DNA from: Chromatocurvus halotolerans
GTDB taxonomy: Bacteria > Pseudomonadota > Gammaproteobacteria > Pseudomonadales > Halieaceae
Assembly (NCBI RefSeq): GCF_004340525.1
Contig: NZ_SLWX01000013.1
Coordinates: forward strand, 1 to 64,000
Direction: 5' to 3'
Length of the DNA stretch: 64,000 nt
Shown here: positions 51,351 to 60,384 of the stretch, piece after piece
Layout of the letters: every line of letters begins with the position of its first letter
Numbering within the stretch: position 1 is the first letter of the stretch
Made by a program: the position numbers and the translations under genes
The notes under the pieces: generated by a model
Databases searched by the model: none
What the model was told of the DNA's origin: nothing
The model's input: only the letters and a program-made list of their open reading frames with translations

Positions 51351-52691
51351 TCAGGCAACTGCGCCCAGAACCGCCTGCAGGCGCTCCTCAACGGCACTGC
51401 GGTCGTTCTCTTCCAGCAGGCCGTCACAGACGCCGTGGGCTATCATCCTCGCCTGCCGCCCGACAGCCCGCCGGTTTTTTTCTGTCGATGCCGCTGCAGC
51501 GATCACCTGCAAGACCTCGAGCAGACGAATGGAAACAGGCGCACTCGACTGGGCGCACTGTCGAATGGGGTTGCAGGCCGCATCCAGCATTGCCGGAAAA
51601 CGAAAGGCCGGGATCAGCACACGTCTCACACCCGACTCATCGCAGCGATCCGGTGAAGCGAGTTCGATCGCGGCGAGCCGGGCCAGCGCCGACCCCAGGC
51701 GATCCACACAATTGATCGCCGTAAAGGGATCATTGATACCCGGAGACAGTGCCCGCACGGCGACCTCGACGAGCTGATCGAGCGGAAATTCCATATCCTG
51801 CGCCGAGGTGCGCTGGTTCCCGAACGCGAAGGCCTCACGAACCTCCCGCTCCAGCGCGCTGTCTACGGCGTCAGAAGGCCAGACCCGCACGATGGGGGTG
51901 TCGCGTATGGCGTAGTGCCCGGCCCGACAGACCACTTCCAGCACAGTGTCGGTTCGTACGGCCAGCGCCAGCAGGGTATCGCTGTCAATGATCTGAAGGT
52001 AGCCATCTGTGTGACACAGGATCTGCCCCGGCTCTCCGTCACTGCCTGCCTGTCCCGCCGCACAGGCCTCCCTGCCGCCATGACCACGCGAGTCGGACGA
52101 CGATCGCTCATCCACCGCCAGACTGTCGATACAGTCCATGAGTTCGGATGCCACGCGCGCAACGATCTCGTTACCCTGTATGGACACCGCCACATGGTGG
52201 ATGAAATAAATGAACACACCGAGACTCAGCAAGGCAAACATGACGCTGACGCTGACCGCGATATGCGGAACAAATGCGGCATCGCCAACGTGGCGGATAG
52301 AGCGTAGCACCAGCAGGCTATACAGAAATGTGGCTATAAAAGTGCCCAGAACCGCCTGATTCACGCGGTCGCGCATGAAATTACGCAGCAGGCGAGGCCC
52401 GAACTGTGACGATGCCAGAGACAGCGCGACAAGCGTCATCGAGAAGACGACACCCGCGATCGCGATCATGGAGCCGGCAATAATACCCAGTACGTCACTG
52501 GCGCCGTCGGCATCGCCGCCGTACATCCAGCCTCGAGCCCACGGCTGAGTCGCCAGCCAAGCGTTGCCCCAGGCTTCATCCAGCATGACCAGCGCAATGG
52601 CCAGCAGGCCTGAGCCCAGCGCCATGAGGGAGGGCAGGAACCAGAAACTGCTTTGCAGGCGCTCCCAGAGCTTGAGCAATGTTGCGTTCAT
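51351..52691 (-). CDS. DUF2254 membrane protein
   Basis: This 446-aa protein has four to five N-terminal transmembrane helices and a soluble C-terminal domain (ALSPGINDPFTAINCVDRL is typical of DUF2254). Function unknown. ATG at 52691 matches the family N-terminus, and a 12-residue extension upstream is not supported. It faces the glutaredoxin gene, ends 12 bases away, and diverges from the DUF2971 gene. Confidence 0.88.
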   Translation of the reverse strand: MNATLLKLWERLQSSFWFLPSLMALGSGLLAIALVMLDEAWGNAWLATQPWARGWMYGGDADGASDVLGIIAGSMIAIAGVVFSMTLVALSLASSQFGPRLLRNFMRDRVNQAVLGTFIATFLYSLLVLRSIRHVGDAAFVPHIAVSVSVMFALLSLGVFIYFIHHVAVSIQGNEIVARVASELMDCIDSLAVDERSSSDSRGHGGREACAAGQAGSDGEPGQILCHTDGYLQIIDSDTLLALAVRTDTVLEVVCRAGHYAIRDTPIVRVWPSDAVDSALEREVREAFAFGNQRTSAQDMEFPLDQLVEVAVRALSPGINDPFTAINCVDRLGSALARLAAIELASPDRCDESGVRRVLIPAFRFPAMLDAACNPIRQCAQSSAPVSIRLLEVLQVIAAAASTEKNRRAVGRQARMIAHGVCDGLLEENDRSAVEERLQAVLGAVA

Positions 52692-52810
52692 CGCGAAACC
52701 CTTTCCGCCGGCGACAGACTCGATCATCCGCCGTTTGGGAAGCGCTGTACATGCCCGGCTGAGACGTGTCCCGGCAAATCCATTACCATGTTGTCTCTGG
52801 AGGACACGCC

Positions 52811-53677
52811 ATGCTGAACGCCCTCACCCGCCAACTGTTCTCAGCCCGCCCGCAGGAAACGCTGTACCACTACACCACGCTGACCGGGCTGCAGGGAATC
52901 GTGGGTGGCGCGGAACTTCGCGCCAGCGATATCCGCTACATGAATGACTCCACGGAATTACGCCATACCCTGGAATTACTCAACCAGCAGGTGACCCGGC
53001 GTATTCTTTCGGGCGTCGACAATCCGGAGTTGCTGAATGCCCTGCTCGACTGGCTCTCGCACCGCATCGTCAGCGGTCCAATGCTGTTCGGCGCGTCTTT
53101 CAGGGCGAATGGCAATCTGCTCAGCCAGTGGCGCGGCTACAGCGTGCATGGCAAGGGCGTCAGCATGGGCATGTCGCCAGAGCAGATTCTGTCCCGCGCC
53201 GCGGCGCAGTCGTTTGAAGTCACGCGCTGCATCTACAGCAGATCTGAGCAGGAGCGACTGATTAACAGTATCGTGGATGCCGTGGAGTCACTGGCGGGCG
53301 AGCATGACATGCAGGAGATCGCCAGCGGCGAACCCTGGCAGGGTCTGTTTCAGAGCATCGAGGGCGATCTGCTGCGCATCGCCGCCGTGCTCAAGCATCC
53401 AACGTTCGAAGAAGAGCAGGAGTGGCGGATCATATCGCCGGTCATGCACACACTCACAGACCGGGTGGAATTCCGCGAGGGCATCTCCATGCTGATACCC
53501 TATTTCAACTTCGACCTGCGCGACGAGGCGGGAAGGCTGATGCTCGAGCATGTCTATCTGGGACCCACCAGCAACACCGACCTGTCGATGAACTCACTGG
53601 CGCTCTACCTCGAACAGTGCGGTGCAAGTCCACGACGCGGGATTACCTATTGTGACATTCCCTACAGGAAGCGTTGA
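52811..53677 (+). CDS. DUF2971 protein
   Basis: This 288-aa soluble protein has LYHYTTLTGLQGIV near the N-terminus, SDIRYMNDSTEL, SFRANGNLLSQWRGY and an acidic EEEQEWRI segment, which are DUF2971 landmarks. The H-Y-T start followed by a late Glu-rich strand recalls ADP-ribosyltransferase folds, an inference from pattern only. GGAGG precedes the ATG. It ends eight bases before the RND adaptor gene. Confidence 0.8.
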   Translation: MLNALTRQLFSARPQETLYHYTTLTGLQGIVGGAELRASDIRYMNDSTELRHTLELLNQQVTRRILSGVDNPELLNALLDWLSHRIVSGPMLFGASFRANGNLLSQWRGYSVHGKGVSMGMSPEQILSRAAAQSFEVTRCIYSRSEQERLINSIVDAVESLAGEHDMQEIASGEPWQGLFQSIEGDLLRIAAVLKHPTFEEEQEWRIISPVMHTLTDRVEFREGISMLIPYFNFDLRDEAGRLMLEHVYLGPTSNTDLSMNSLALYLEQCGASPRRGITYCDIPYRKR

Positions 53678-53684
53678 TTCCGAC

Positions 53685-54764
53685 ATGAAGAGCCGTGTTT
53701 TTCTTCCGTTATTTTGCGCACTCGCCCTGTCCGCAGGTATGTGCAGCACCCTCTCCGCCGCTGCCGAGCGTGAAGTCAGCGTGGTCACACCCGAGTCGGT
53801 GGCTCTGAAGGATGTTCTGGCACTTTCCGGTACCGTTACCGCGCGGCGGCAGGCCATGCTCTCCCCGCGGATGGACGGGCTGGTCAGCGAGCTTCAGGTC
53901 GATGCCGGTGATCGTGTCGAACAGGCGGCAATCCTGATGCGCCTCGATACCGCATTGATCGAGCGGGAACTTGACCTGGCGAAGGCGTCTACCGCGGAGG
54001 CTCGCGCCGCCGCCGCGGAGGCAGAGCGGCTGGTCGAGGAAGCGACGCGGCTGCGTGGAGACAACTTCATCCCCGCGACCGAACTCGCCAGTCGCGAGGC
54101 TGCACGTGCGGCAGCGACGGAAGCCCTCGGCGCTGCCATCGCCCGGGAACAGCTTGTTCGGGAACAGCTGAAACGCCATGCGCTACCCGCGCCGTTCGCC
54201 GGCGTTATCGCGGAGCGCATGACAGAGAACGGGGAATGGGTGAATCGCGGTGACCCGGTGTTTCGCCTGGTTGCCACCCACCCCGTCTGGATCGACGTCA
54301 ATGTCCCGCAGGAGCACTTCGGCCGGCTGTCTATCGGGACACCGGTGCGTATTCTTCCCGACACAACACCCGGCGAGGCTCTGGAGGGGCGCATCGTTGC
54401 GCTGGTGCCGGTGAGTGATCTACAGGCGCGTTCTTTCCTGGCGCGCATCGCCGCTGATGACCCCGATGTCAGCCTGTTTCCGGGAACATCCGCCACCGCG
54501 GAAATACAGTCAGACTCGGCAGGCCGCGGCCTGGCGCTGCCACGGCAGGCCGTGGTCGCGCATCCCGACGGTGGACGCAGCATCTTCGTGATTGATGACG
54601 AGGGCCGCGCCAGTCGCAGGGCGATCAGGATCGTCGAGGAATCAGCAGATCGGGTGATTGTGGAGGATAAGCTGCCGTCAAACGCCCGGGTTGTCGTGCG
54701 CGGCAGCCAGCGGCTGCGCAGCGGCGACCCGGTGAAAGTGGTCAACGACCCAGTGTCCCGTTAA
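53685..54764 (+). CDS. RND efflux periplasmic adaptor (membrane fusion protein)
   Basis: This 359-aa protein has a signal peptide (cleavage near LSAAAE), a biotinyl-lipoyl-like segment (LSGTVTARRQAMLSPRMDG in pieces), an alpha-helical hairpin rich in Ala/Glu (about residues 95-150), and a beta-barrel region (DVNVPQEHFGRLSIG). It bridges the inner-membrane RND pump and an outer-membrane channel. ATG at 53685 follows the DUF2971 stop by seven bases. Precedes the permease gene by five bases. No outer-membrane factor gene is nearby. Confidence 0.92.
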   Translation: MKSRVFLPLFCALALSAGMCSTLSAAAEREVSVVTPESVALKDVLALSGTVTARRQAMLSPRMDGLVSELQVDAGDRVEQAAILMRLDTALIERELDLAKASTAEARAAAAEAERLVEEATRLRGDNFIPATELASREAARAAATEALGAAIAREQLVREQLKRHALPAPFAGVIAERMTENGEWVNRGDPVFRLVATHPVWIDVNVPQEHFGRLSIGTPVRILPDTTPGEALEGRIVALVPVSDLQARSFLARIAADDPDVSLFPGTSATAEIQSDSAGRGLALPRQAVVAHPDGGRSIFVIDDEGRASRRAIRIVEESADRVIVEDKLPSNARVVVRGSQRLRSGDPVKVVNDPVSR

Positions 54765-54769
54765 CCGTC

Positions 54770-57700
54770 ATGCTTGAAGCACCGATCAATAACGGCAAAC
54801 TCCTCACCGTTCTCGTGCTCATTGTCTGCGTGCTCGGCATCGCGGCAGCCAGACTGATTCCGGTGCAGATGATCCCCGACCTGGATGTTCGCACCATCAG
54901 CGTGGTAACGCAGTGGGCCGGCGCTACGCCGCAGGACATCGAGAAGGAAATCCTCGTCGAGCAGGAGCGCTACCTGCGCAATATTCCCAATCTGGCGCGC
55001 ATGGAATCCACGGCGGAGACGGGACGTGCCAGCATTGAAATGGAGTTTCCCTTCGGTGTGAATGTGAACGAGACACTCATCGAAGTCTCCAATGCCCTTA
55101 GCCAGGTGCCCGCCTACCCCATCAACGTCGATCAGCCCAGCATCCAGAGCAGCTCTTTCTCCCAGAACGCCTTCATGTATTTCGGCGTGACGCCGCTGCC
55201 GGGCAATCCCCTGGACCTCGATATCGACATGATCAACGATTTCGTGGATGACAACGTGCGGGTTCGGATGGAGCGCGTCAGCGGCGTTTCCCAGGTCGAG
55301 CTCTACGGTGGCGCCGAGCGTCAGCTGCAGATACATGTCGACGCCGCGAAACTGGCGCAGAGAGGTATCGGACTGACCGACGTTCGCGATGCCGTCCGCC
55401 AGCGCAACAGGGACACGTCGGCGGGCGATCTGGACGACGGGCAGCAGCGCTATCTGGTGCGCACGGTAGGGCGTTTCGACAGCGAGCAGCAAATACGGGA
55501 CCTGATTCTTGCGCGGCGCAACGGCACCGACGTCAGGCTTTCCGATGTCGCCACCGTCAGGCTCGATCACTTCGAGGTGCGTCAGGTCTCGGTGACCAAC
55601 GATGAACGCAGCATCACACTCGCGGTAAAGCGTGAACCCGGCTCCAACGTGATAGACATCAAGTACGGCATTCTCGAGGTCGTCGAGGAGTTGCGTCGTG
55701 ACGTGCTTGAGCCAAACGGATTGACCATGGTGCTGGTTGGCGACGATGCGCGCTACGTGGAAGCCTCCATCGGCAACGTGATCAAGAACCTGATTCTCGG
55801 TTCCGTGCTCGCCGCACTGATTCTTTTCCTGTTCCTGCGCACCTACCGCGGCACGCTGATCGGGCTTATGGGCATGCCAGTCTGTATTATCGCGGCGTTC
55901 CTCGGGCTGCTGCTGTTCGAGCGCACCATCAACGTGATTTCCCTTGCCGGTATCGCCTTCGCCATAGGCATGACGGTGGACAACACCATTGTGGTGCTGG
56001 AGAGCATCGAGCAGGCGCGCCAGCGTGGCCTGCGGGCGGCCGAGGCGGCTGTCGCGGGAGTGCGCGACGTATGGACAGCGGTGGTGGCCTCCAGCGCGAC
56101 AACGATTCTCGTCTTTGCGCCTGTTCTGCTGGTGCAGGAGGAAGCGGGACAGATCTACTCCGACATCGCCATCGCCATTTCGGTAGCCATCTTTGCCTCG
56201 ATGCTGTTCGCGCTTGGCGTGGTGCCGGCGGCCTGCGCCCATATCGGCATCGGTGGCGCTGCCAGGCAAACCGCCAACGACCGGGCGCAGGCGCGCATAC
56301 TGGCATCGGTTGTCTGGCTGATCACGACACCGACACGGCGCGCAGTCACACTGCTCGCCGGGCTGCTGTGCACGGTCGGCGCTGCCTGGTGGTTCATGCC
56401 CGCCGCCGAGTATCTCCCGGAAGGCGAGGAACCAAAGGCGTTCACCAGCATGACACCTCCGCCGGGCTACAGCCTGTCTGCCATGCTGGAAATACACGAA
56501 GAAATCCGCGACCGGCTGGCACAGGCACGGGCAGCCGACCCTGCCGCGTTTGATCGTGGCGAACAGTCAATCCCCGCTCTCAAATACTTCACGCTGCGGA
56601 CAAGTGCCAGTGGTCTTCGGGTCATGAGCGAACCGAAACGCGGCGACGACATCGAGGCCATGATGAACTCGCTCACTACACTCTTCGAGAACTACGAGGG
56701 GATGCGCGCGTTTTCCGGAAGAGGCTCAATCATCTCCAGCAGCCAGGGCGGCACCCGTGCCGTCAATCTCGACATCGCCGGTCCCGACATGGAATCGCTG
56801 TATCGCGCCGCGGCCAGCGCCTACGGTCGCGCGGAATCCCTGTTTGACAATCCGCAGATCGATTCGCGCCCCGCATCGCTGTCGCTGGATCAGCCACTGC
56901 TGCAGGTGCGCCCCCGCTGGTCCCGACTCTCCGAGTCTGGCTTTACGGCCGACGCCTTCGGTTACTCGGTGGCATCGCTGAGCGATGGCGCATTCGTTGA
57001 TGAATACTTCGTGGATGATGATAAGGTCGACATATTTCTCTACAGCGCCGCGGGCCAGAACCAGACACCGGATCAGCTTGGCACTCTGCCGTTGGTGACA
57101 CCCATGGGGAGCGTTGTGCCGCTTGCCTCTCTCGCCGACATTGTCACAACCATCGACAGCGACAACCTGCGGCGTATCGATGGCAGGCGCACTGTCACTT
57201 TGTCCGTCATCCCGCCCCGGAATGTCGCTCTTGAAACTGCCGTCCGGCGCATTCGCCAGGAGCTGCTGCCGTCAATGCGGGCTGCGGGCGAGATTGCAAC
57301 GGATGTCGACATCTCGATCTCGGGCGCTGCAGACCAGCTCGATGCCACGCGGGAGTCCCTGTCGGAGAACCTGCTGGTGGCAGTTGTCCTGATTTATCTG
57401 CTGATGGTCGCGATTTTCTCGCACTGGGGCTTTCCCCTGGTGATTCTGACTACGGTACCGCTGGGTATCGCCGGCGGCCTTGTCGGCCTGGTGCTGGTGA
57501 ACAGTCTCGGCGCAGCACTCCAGAGCATCGGCCTTCCCGGCATCGTCCAGCCTTTCGACATGATCACCATGCTCGGCTTCATCATCCTGCTCGGCACGGT
57601 GGTCAACAATCCCATCCTGATCGTTGAACAGACGCGCCGAAACCTCGAGGGCCGCGCTCTCCCTCTGCAGGAGGCCGTCAGCCGCGCGGTGGCCACCCGG

Positions 57701-57904
57701 CTGCGGCCCATACTCATGTCCACGGCGACAACGGTTTTCGGCCTCGCACCCCTGGTCTTCCTGCCCGGCGCCGGCACCGAACTCTATCGCGGTGTGGGCA
57801 TCGTCGTGCTCGCCGGCATTCTGGTTTCCATGGTAATCACGCTGACCTTCCTACCCAGCCTGCTGGTCAACCTGTTGCGCCTGCGTGGTGCGCGGGACGC
57901 GTGA
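54770..57904 (+). CDS. RND efflux permease
   Basis: This 1044-aa inner-membrane pump subunit has the twelve-helix RND layout and two periplasmic loops. The TM4 motif is FAIGMTVDNTIVVLE. The conserved first Asp (about residue 404) is present, but the second acidic position of AcrB-like pumps is Asn. The N-terminal PVQMIPDLDVRTISV and late HAE-type helices fit the HAE1/HAE-like group. The substrate is unknown. Expressed with its adaptor. Confidence 0.92.
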   Translation: MLEAPINNGKLLTVLVLIVCVLGIAAARLIPVQMIPDLDVRTISVVTQWAGATPQDIEKEILVEQERYLRNIPNLARMESTAETGRASIEMEFPFGVNVNETLIEVSNALSQVPAYPINVDQPSIQSSSFSQNAFMYFGVTPLPGNPLDLDIDMINDFVDDNVRVRMERVSGVSQVELYGGAERQLQIHVDAAKLAQRGIGLTDVRDAVRQRNRDTSAGDLDDGQQRYLVRTVGRFDSEQQIRDLILARRNGTDVRLSDVATVRLDHFEVRQVSVTNDERSITLAVKREPGSNVIDIKYGILEVVEELRRDVLEPNGLTMVLVGDDARYVEASIGNVIKNLILGSVLAALILFLFLRTYRGTLIGLMGMPVCIIAAFLGLLLFERTINVISLAGIAFAIGMTVDNTIVVLESIEQARQRGLRAAEAAVAGVRDVWTAVVASSATTILVFAPVLLVQEEAGQIYSDIAIAISVAIFASMLFALGVVPAACAHIGIGGAARQTANDRAQARILASVVWLITTPTRRAVTLLAGLLCTVGAAWWFMPAAEYLPEGEEPKAFTSMTPPPGYSLSAMLEIHEEIRDRLAQARAADPAAFDRGEQSIPALKYFTLRTSASGLRVMSEPKRGDDIEAMMNSLTTLFENYEGMRAFSGRGSIISSSQGGTRAVNLDIAGPDMESLYRAAASAYGRAESLFDNPQIDSRPASLSLDQPLLQVRPRWSRLSESGFTADAFGYSVASLSDGAFVDEYFVDDDKVDIFLYSAAGQNQTPDQLGTLPLVTPMGSVVPLASLADIVTTIDSDNLRRIDGRRTVTLSVIPPRNVALETAVRRIRQELLPSMRAAGEIATDVDISISGAADQLDATRESLSENLLVAVVLIYLLMVAIFSHWGFPLVILTTVPLGIAGGLVGLVLVNSLGAALQSIGLPGIVQPFDMITMLGFIILLGTVVNNPILIVEQTRRNLEGRALPLQEAVSRAVATRLRPILMSTATTVFGLAPLVFLPGAGTELYRGVGIVVLAGILVSMVITLTFLPSLLVNLLRLRGARDA

Positions 57905-57942
57905 TGCGACGGCAGTATGCGTACACCGGGCGCGCCTGCAGC

Positions 57943-60384
57943 TCATGCGGCGTCCCACTCGCCGTTTCGCCACGCCTCCACCACCTCACCCCCGAGCCTG
58001 AACAGGTAAACCCAGTCGTTGGCAATCAGGCTGCGAACCTGGGGCTGCGCGGCAAGCACGGCCTCTATTCGCGCGCGCGGCGCGTCGATAAAGACCGACA
58101 GGCGCAGCGGCTCGTGCTGCCATTGCTCACCGTCGTGCAGTGACTGCAATGGCAGCCCGATACGCAGGTCTCCCGTGTTGCCCTCAAACACACCGATCCG
58201 CCCGCCAACGACGTTATGCAGCAGCTTGTTGCCGGCGCCGAAGTGCAGATTATCCACCGTCGACATGAAGTACTGCATGTTGATCCAGTGTGCCACCACC
58301 ATCGGTGCCGTCATGATCTGGGTCAGCACCTCGCCTTCAGGGTCGCGACCGGGGGAATACTCGTGCAGAAATACCCGACCATCCAGACAGATATTTCTGC
58401 TGCGCCAGCGCGGTGCGACGATCATCGCCGCATTGTTCGCCAGTCCCCATTCCGGGCGCGTCTCAGCCCAGTTTCGTGTCCGCTTGCGCAGCGATCGCGC
58501 AAGGGCGCGGGGGGAGTTTTCGAGATGCTTCAGCCCCAGACGCGGCGCGCGCTCCGCGCGTGCCCTCAGCGTCGCCCGATTCAGTCGACGCCGCAGGCGG
58601 GCGAGGTCGTCACAGTGCGATGCGGGAACCTTCGCCGTATCAAAAAGCGTCACCTCATCCGTCGTGGTGTCGTGCAGCGCTGCGATGAATATGCAGCGCT
58701 CGGGAATCACGACGCCCCGAACCTCGAGGAGATCGCGAACAGCGAAGTCGTTCAACCACCTGACCAGAAGACGCGCATTGACTTCACCCGTCTGTCCTCC
58801 GCAGGCACCGCAGTCGAGGCCCGCGGCGTGGGCGTTATTGTCCGAAGAACTGCCGTGGCCAGCAATAAGAAACAGGCGCGCAAAACCGTGCGTCATGCCC
58901 ATGCCACGGAGGGCGCCTTCGGCAAGGTCTGCCCGGGCATCCAGGCTGATCGACGGCTCGCTGATACAGGGCGCGAGCTCATGGGCTTCCTTGCTGGTGA
59001 GCCCCGCATGGGCGGGTGGTGCCTCTGGCGGCAGGGCCCCCAGAGCCCGACCGATAAGCCTGGCACCGTAGGTGAGTCCCAGGCTTTCCACCAGGCTGAA
59101 TCCGGATAGTGCGGAGCGCTCAAATCCACGCCAGACGCGTTTTCCCCGCAGACGCACCTGCCGGCGCTGTGCCAGTGACTCCGGAGCATTGTCGGTGGCG
59201 TGCAGGGCCGGAGCAAGCAGACCGGGAAGCTGCGGCCGCGTTGCCTGCGTACCGACAGGCGTATAGTCGATGGGCAGGCCAAAAAAGCCGGCAAAACCCA
59301 GCGTTTTTACATCATCGTCCCCGCCCTCAAAGGCGCGGCGGAAAACCTCCGAGCGCACGTCAATGCAGAATGCGGCCTGCAGACTGACGCTCGCCGCCAC
59401 CTGCGCGTGGCCGCGCGCGTCATCGGCATTCAGCGCGGTCACCAGGGAGGACTGGTAGGCGATTTCATGCGCTCTCTGCCACAGACGGGAAAGCAGCAGG
59501 CCGTTAGCCACCGGCGCCGCTGCCCGCTTTGCCCAGCGTTTCTGCCAGTGGTCGAAAACCGACGTCGCGTCGCGGTCACCATCGTCGAGGAGAATTTCCC
59601 AGGCCACGCGAACCGCCAGTAGCGATTCAATCACCGCATCGTCACTGCCGGCAAGGCCCGCCTGCCAGCGCTGATAGGCACACCACGACGCCCAGCCATT
59701 GATTCTGAGGATGGCGACGCCGAGAAACTCCTCGAGAGCCTCCGCATCCAGTGCAAACGTCTGTGCCGCCAGCGCCGGCAGGTCCATCGGCGCGTCGGGC
59801 AACTGCCCGGCTCGCTCACGCAGGCCGGACATACCCATCAGCCACTCGATGGACGGGTCCGCCTGCAGCGCACGGCGCCACTCCGTGTAGAAACAGTCGC
59901 CATAGGCATGGCGCCAATCGGCCTGGGTTCGATCGAAGAAAGAGGCCGCAAACTGGGAGATCTGCTGCGCGATGGTTTCCCGCCAGGCCGGTGACCGTGC
60001 AAGGTCGCGCCGCGTGTCCAGAATGTCTGATGGCAGCACCTGCGGCTCGGATACTGCGGCACCGGACTTGAGTGCGGACAGCGCCGAAAACTCCGTATAG
60101 GGGCTGCCGGTTTCCTCGATCGCCCGGCGCAGGTGCTCGCGCCGAATATTGCCCTGGAGCCAGGCATCGTAATAGTAGTCCGGGGGCATGTACATCGAGG
60201 ATCCTGCGAGGCGCGAAAGATCCTCCGCAACCCGGTGGAACGGCCGGTCAGTGTGATGCCAGAGCGGGTTGACGGCGATCAGCCGGTCCAGCGGCCACGC
60301 CGGCGCCACCCGGCGGCAGACGCCCTCTACAGCCTGACGCACCGCGTCAGCACCCACGTTCGAGATCGGTGTCATTGCTGTCAT
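57943..60384 (-). CDS. dabA: DabA, zinc-binding subunit of the inorganic-carbon pump (DUF2309)
   Basis: This 813-aa protein contains the four predicted zinc/active-site residues of DabA: Cys340 and Asp342 in CIDVRS, His510 in GHGSSS, and Cys525 in LDCGACGG. The spacing (Cys-x-Asp, and 15 residues from His to the last Cys) equals that reported for Halothiobacillus DabA. It is a beta-carbonic-anhydrase-like, vectorial CO2-hydrating subunit. ATG at 60384 overlaps the dabB stop by one base (TAATG). Confidence 0.94.
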   Translation of the reverse strand: MTAMTPISNVGADAVRQAVEGVCRRVAPAWPLDRLIAVNPLWHHTDRPFHRVAEDLSRLAGSSMYMPPDYYYDAWLQGNIRREHLRRAIEETGSPYTEFSALSALKSGAAVSEPQVLPSDILDTRRDLARSPAWRETIAQQISQFAASFFDRTQADWRHAYGDCFYTEWRRALQADPSIEWLMGMSGLRERAGQLPDAPMDLPALAAQTFALDAEALEEFLGVAILRINGWASWCAYQRWQAGLAGSDDAVIESLLAVRVAWEILLDDGDRDATSVFDHWQKRWAKRAAAPVANGLLLSRLWQRAHEIAYQSSLVTALNADDARGHAQVAASVSLQAAFCIDVRSEVFRRAFEGGDDDVKTLGFAGFFGLPIDYTPVGTQATRPQLPGLLAPALHATDNAPESLAQRRQVRLRGKRVWRGFERSALSGFSLVESLGLTYGARLIGRALGALPPEAPPAHAGLTSKEAHELAPCISEPSISLDARADLAEGALRGMGMTHGFARLFLIAGHGSSSDNNAHAAGLDCGACGGQTGEVNARLLVRWLNDFAVRDLLEVRGVVIPERCIFIAALHDTTTDEVTLFDTAKVPASHCDDLARLRRRLNRATLRARAERAPRLGLKHLENSPRALARSLRKRTRNWAETRPEWGLANNAAMIVAPRWRSRNICLDGRVFLHEYSPGRDPEGEVLTQIMTAPMVVAHWINMQYFMSTVDNLHFGAGNKLLHNVVGGRIGVFEGNTGDLRIGLPLQSLHDGEQWQHEPLRLSVFIDAPRARIEAVLAAQPQVRSLIANDWVYLFRLGGEVVEAWRNGEWDAA

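Noticed and set aside
54761-56497. long minus-strand open frame opposite the RND permease gene
   Set aside because: It reads antisense to a well-supported gene, has low-complexity His/Arg-rich content and no ribosome site. Long antisense frames are expected in GC-rich DNA.
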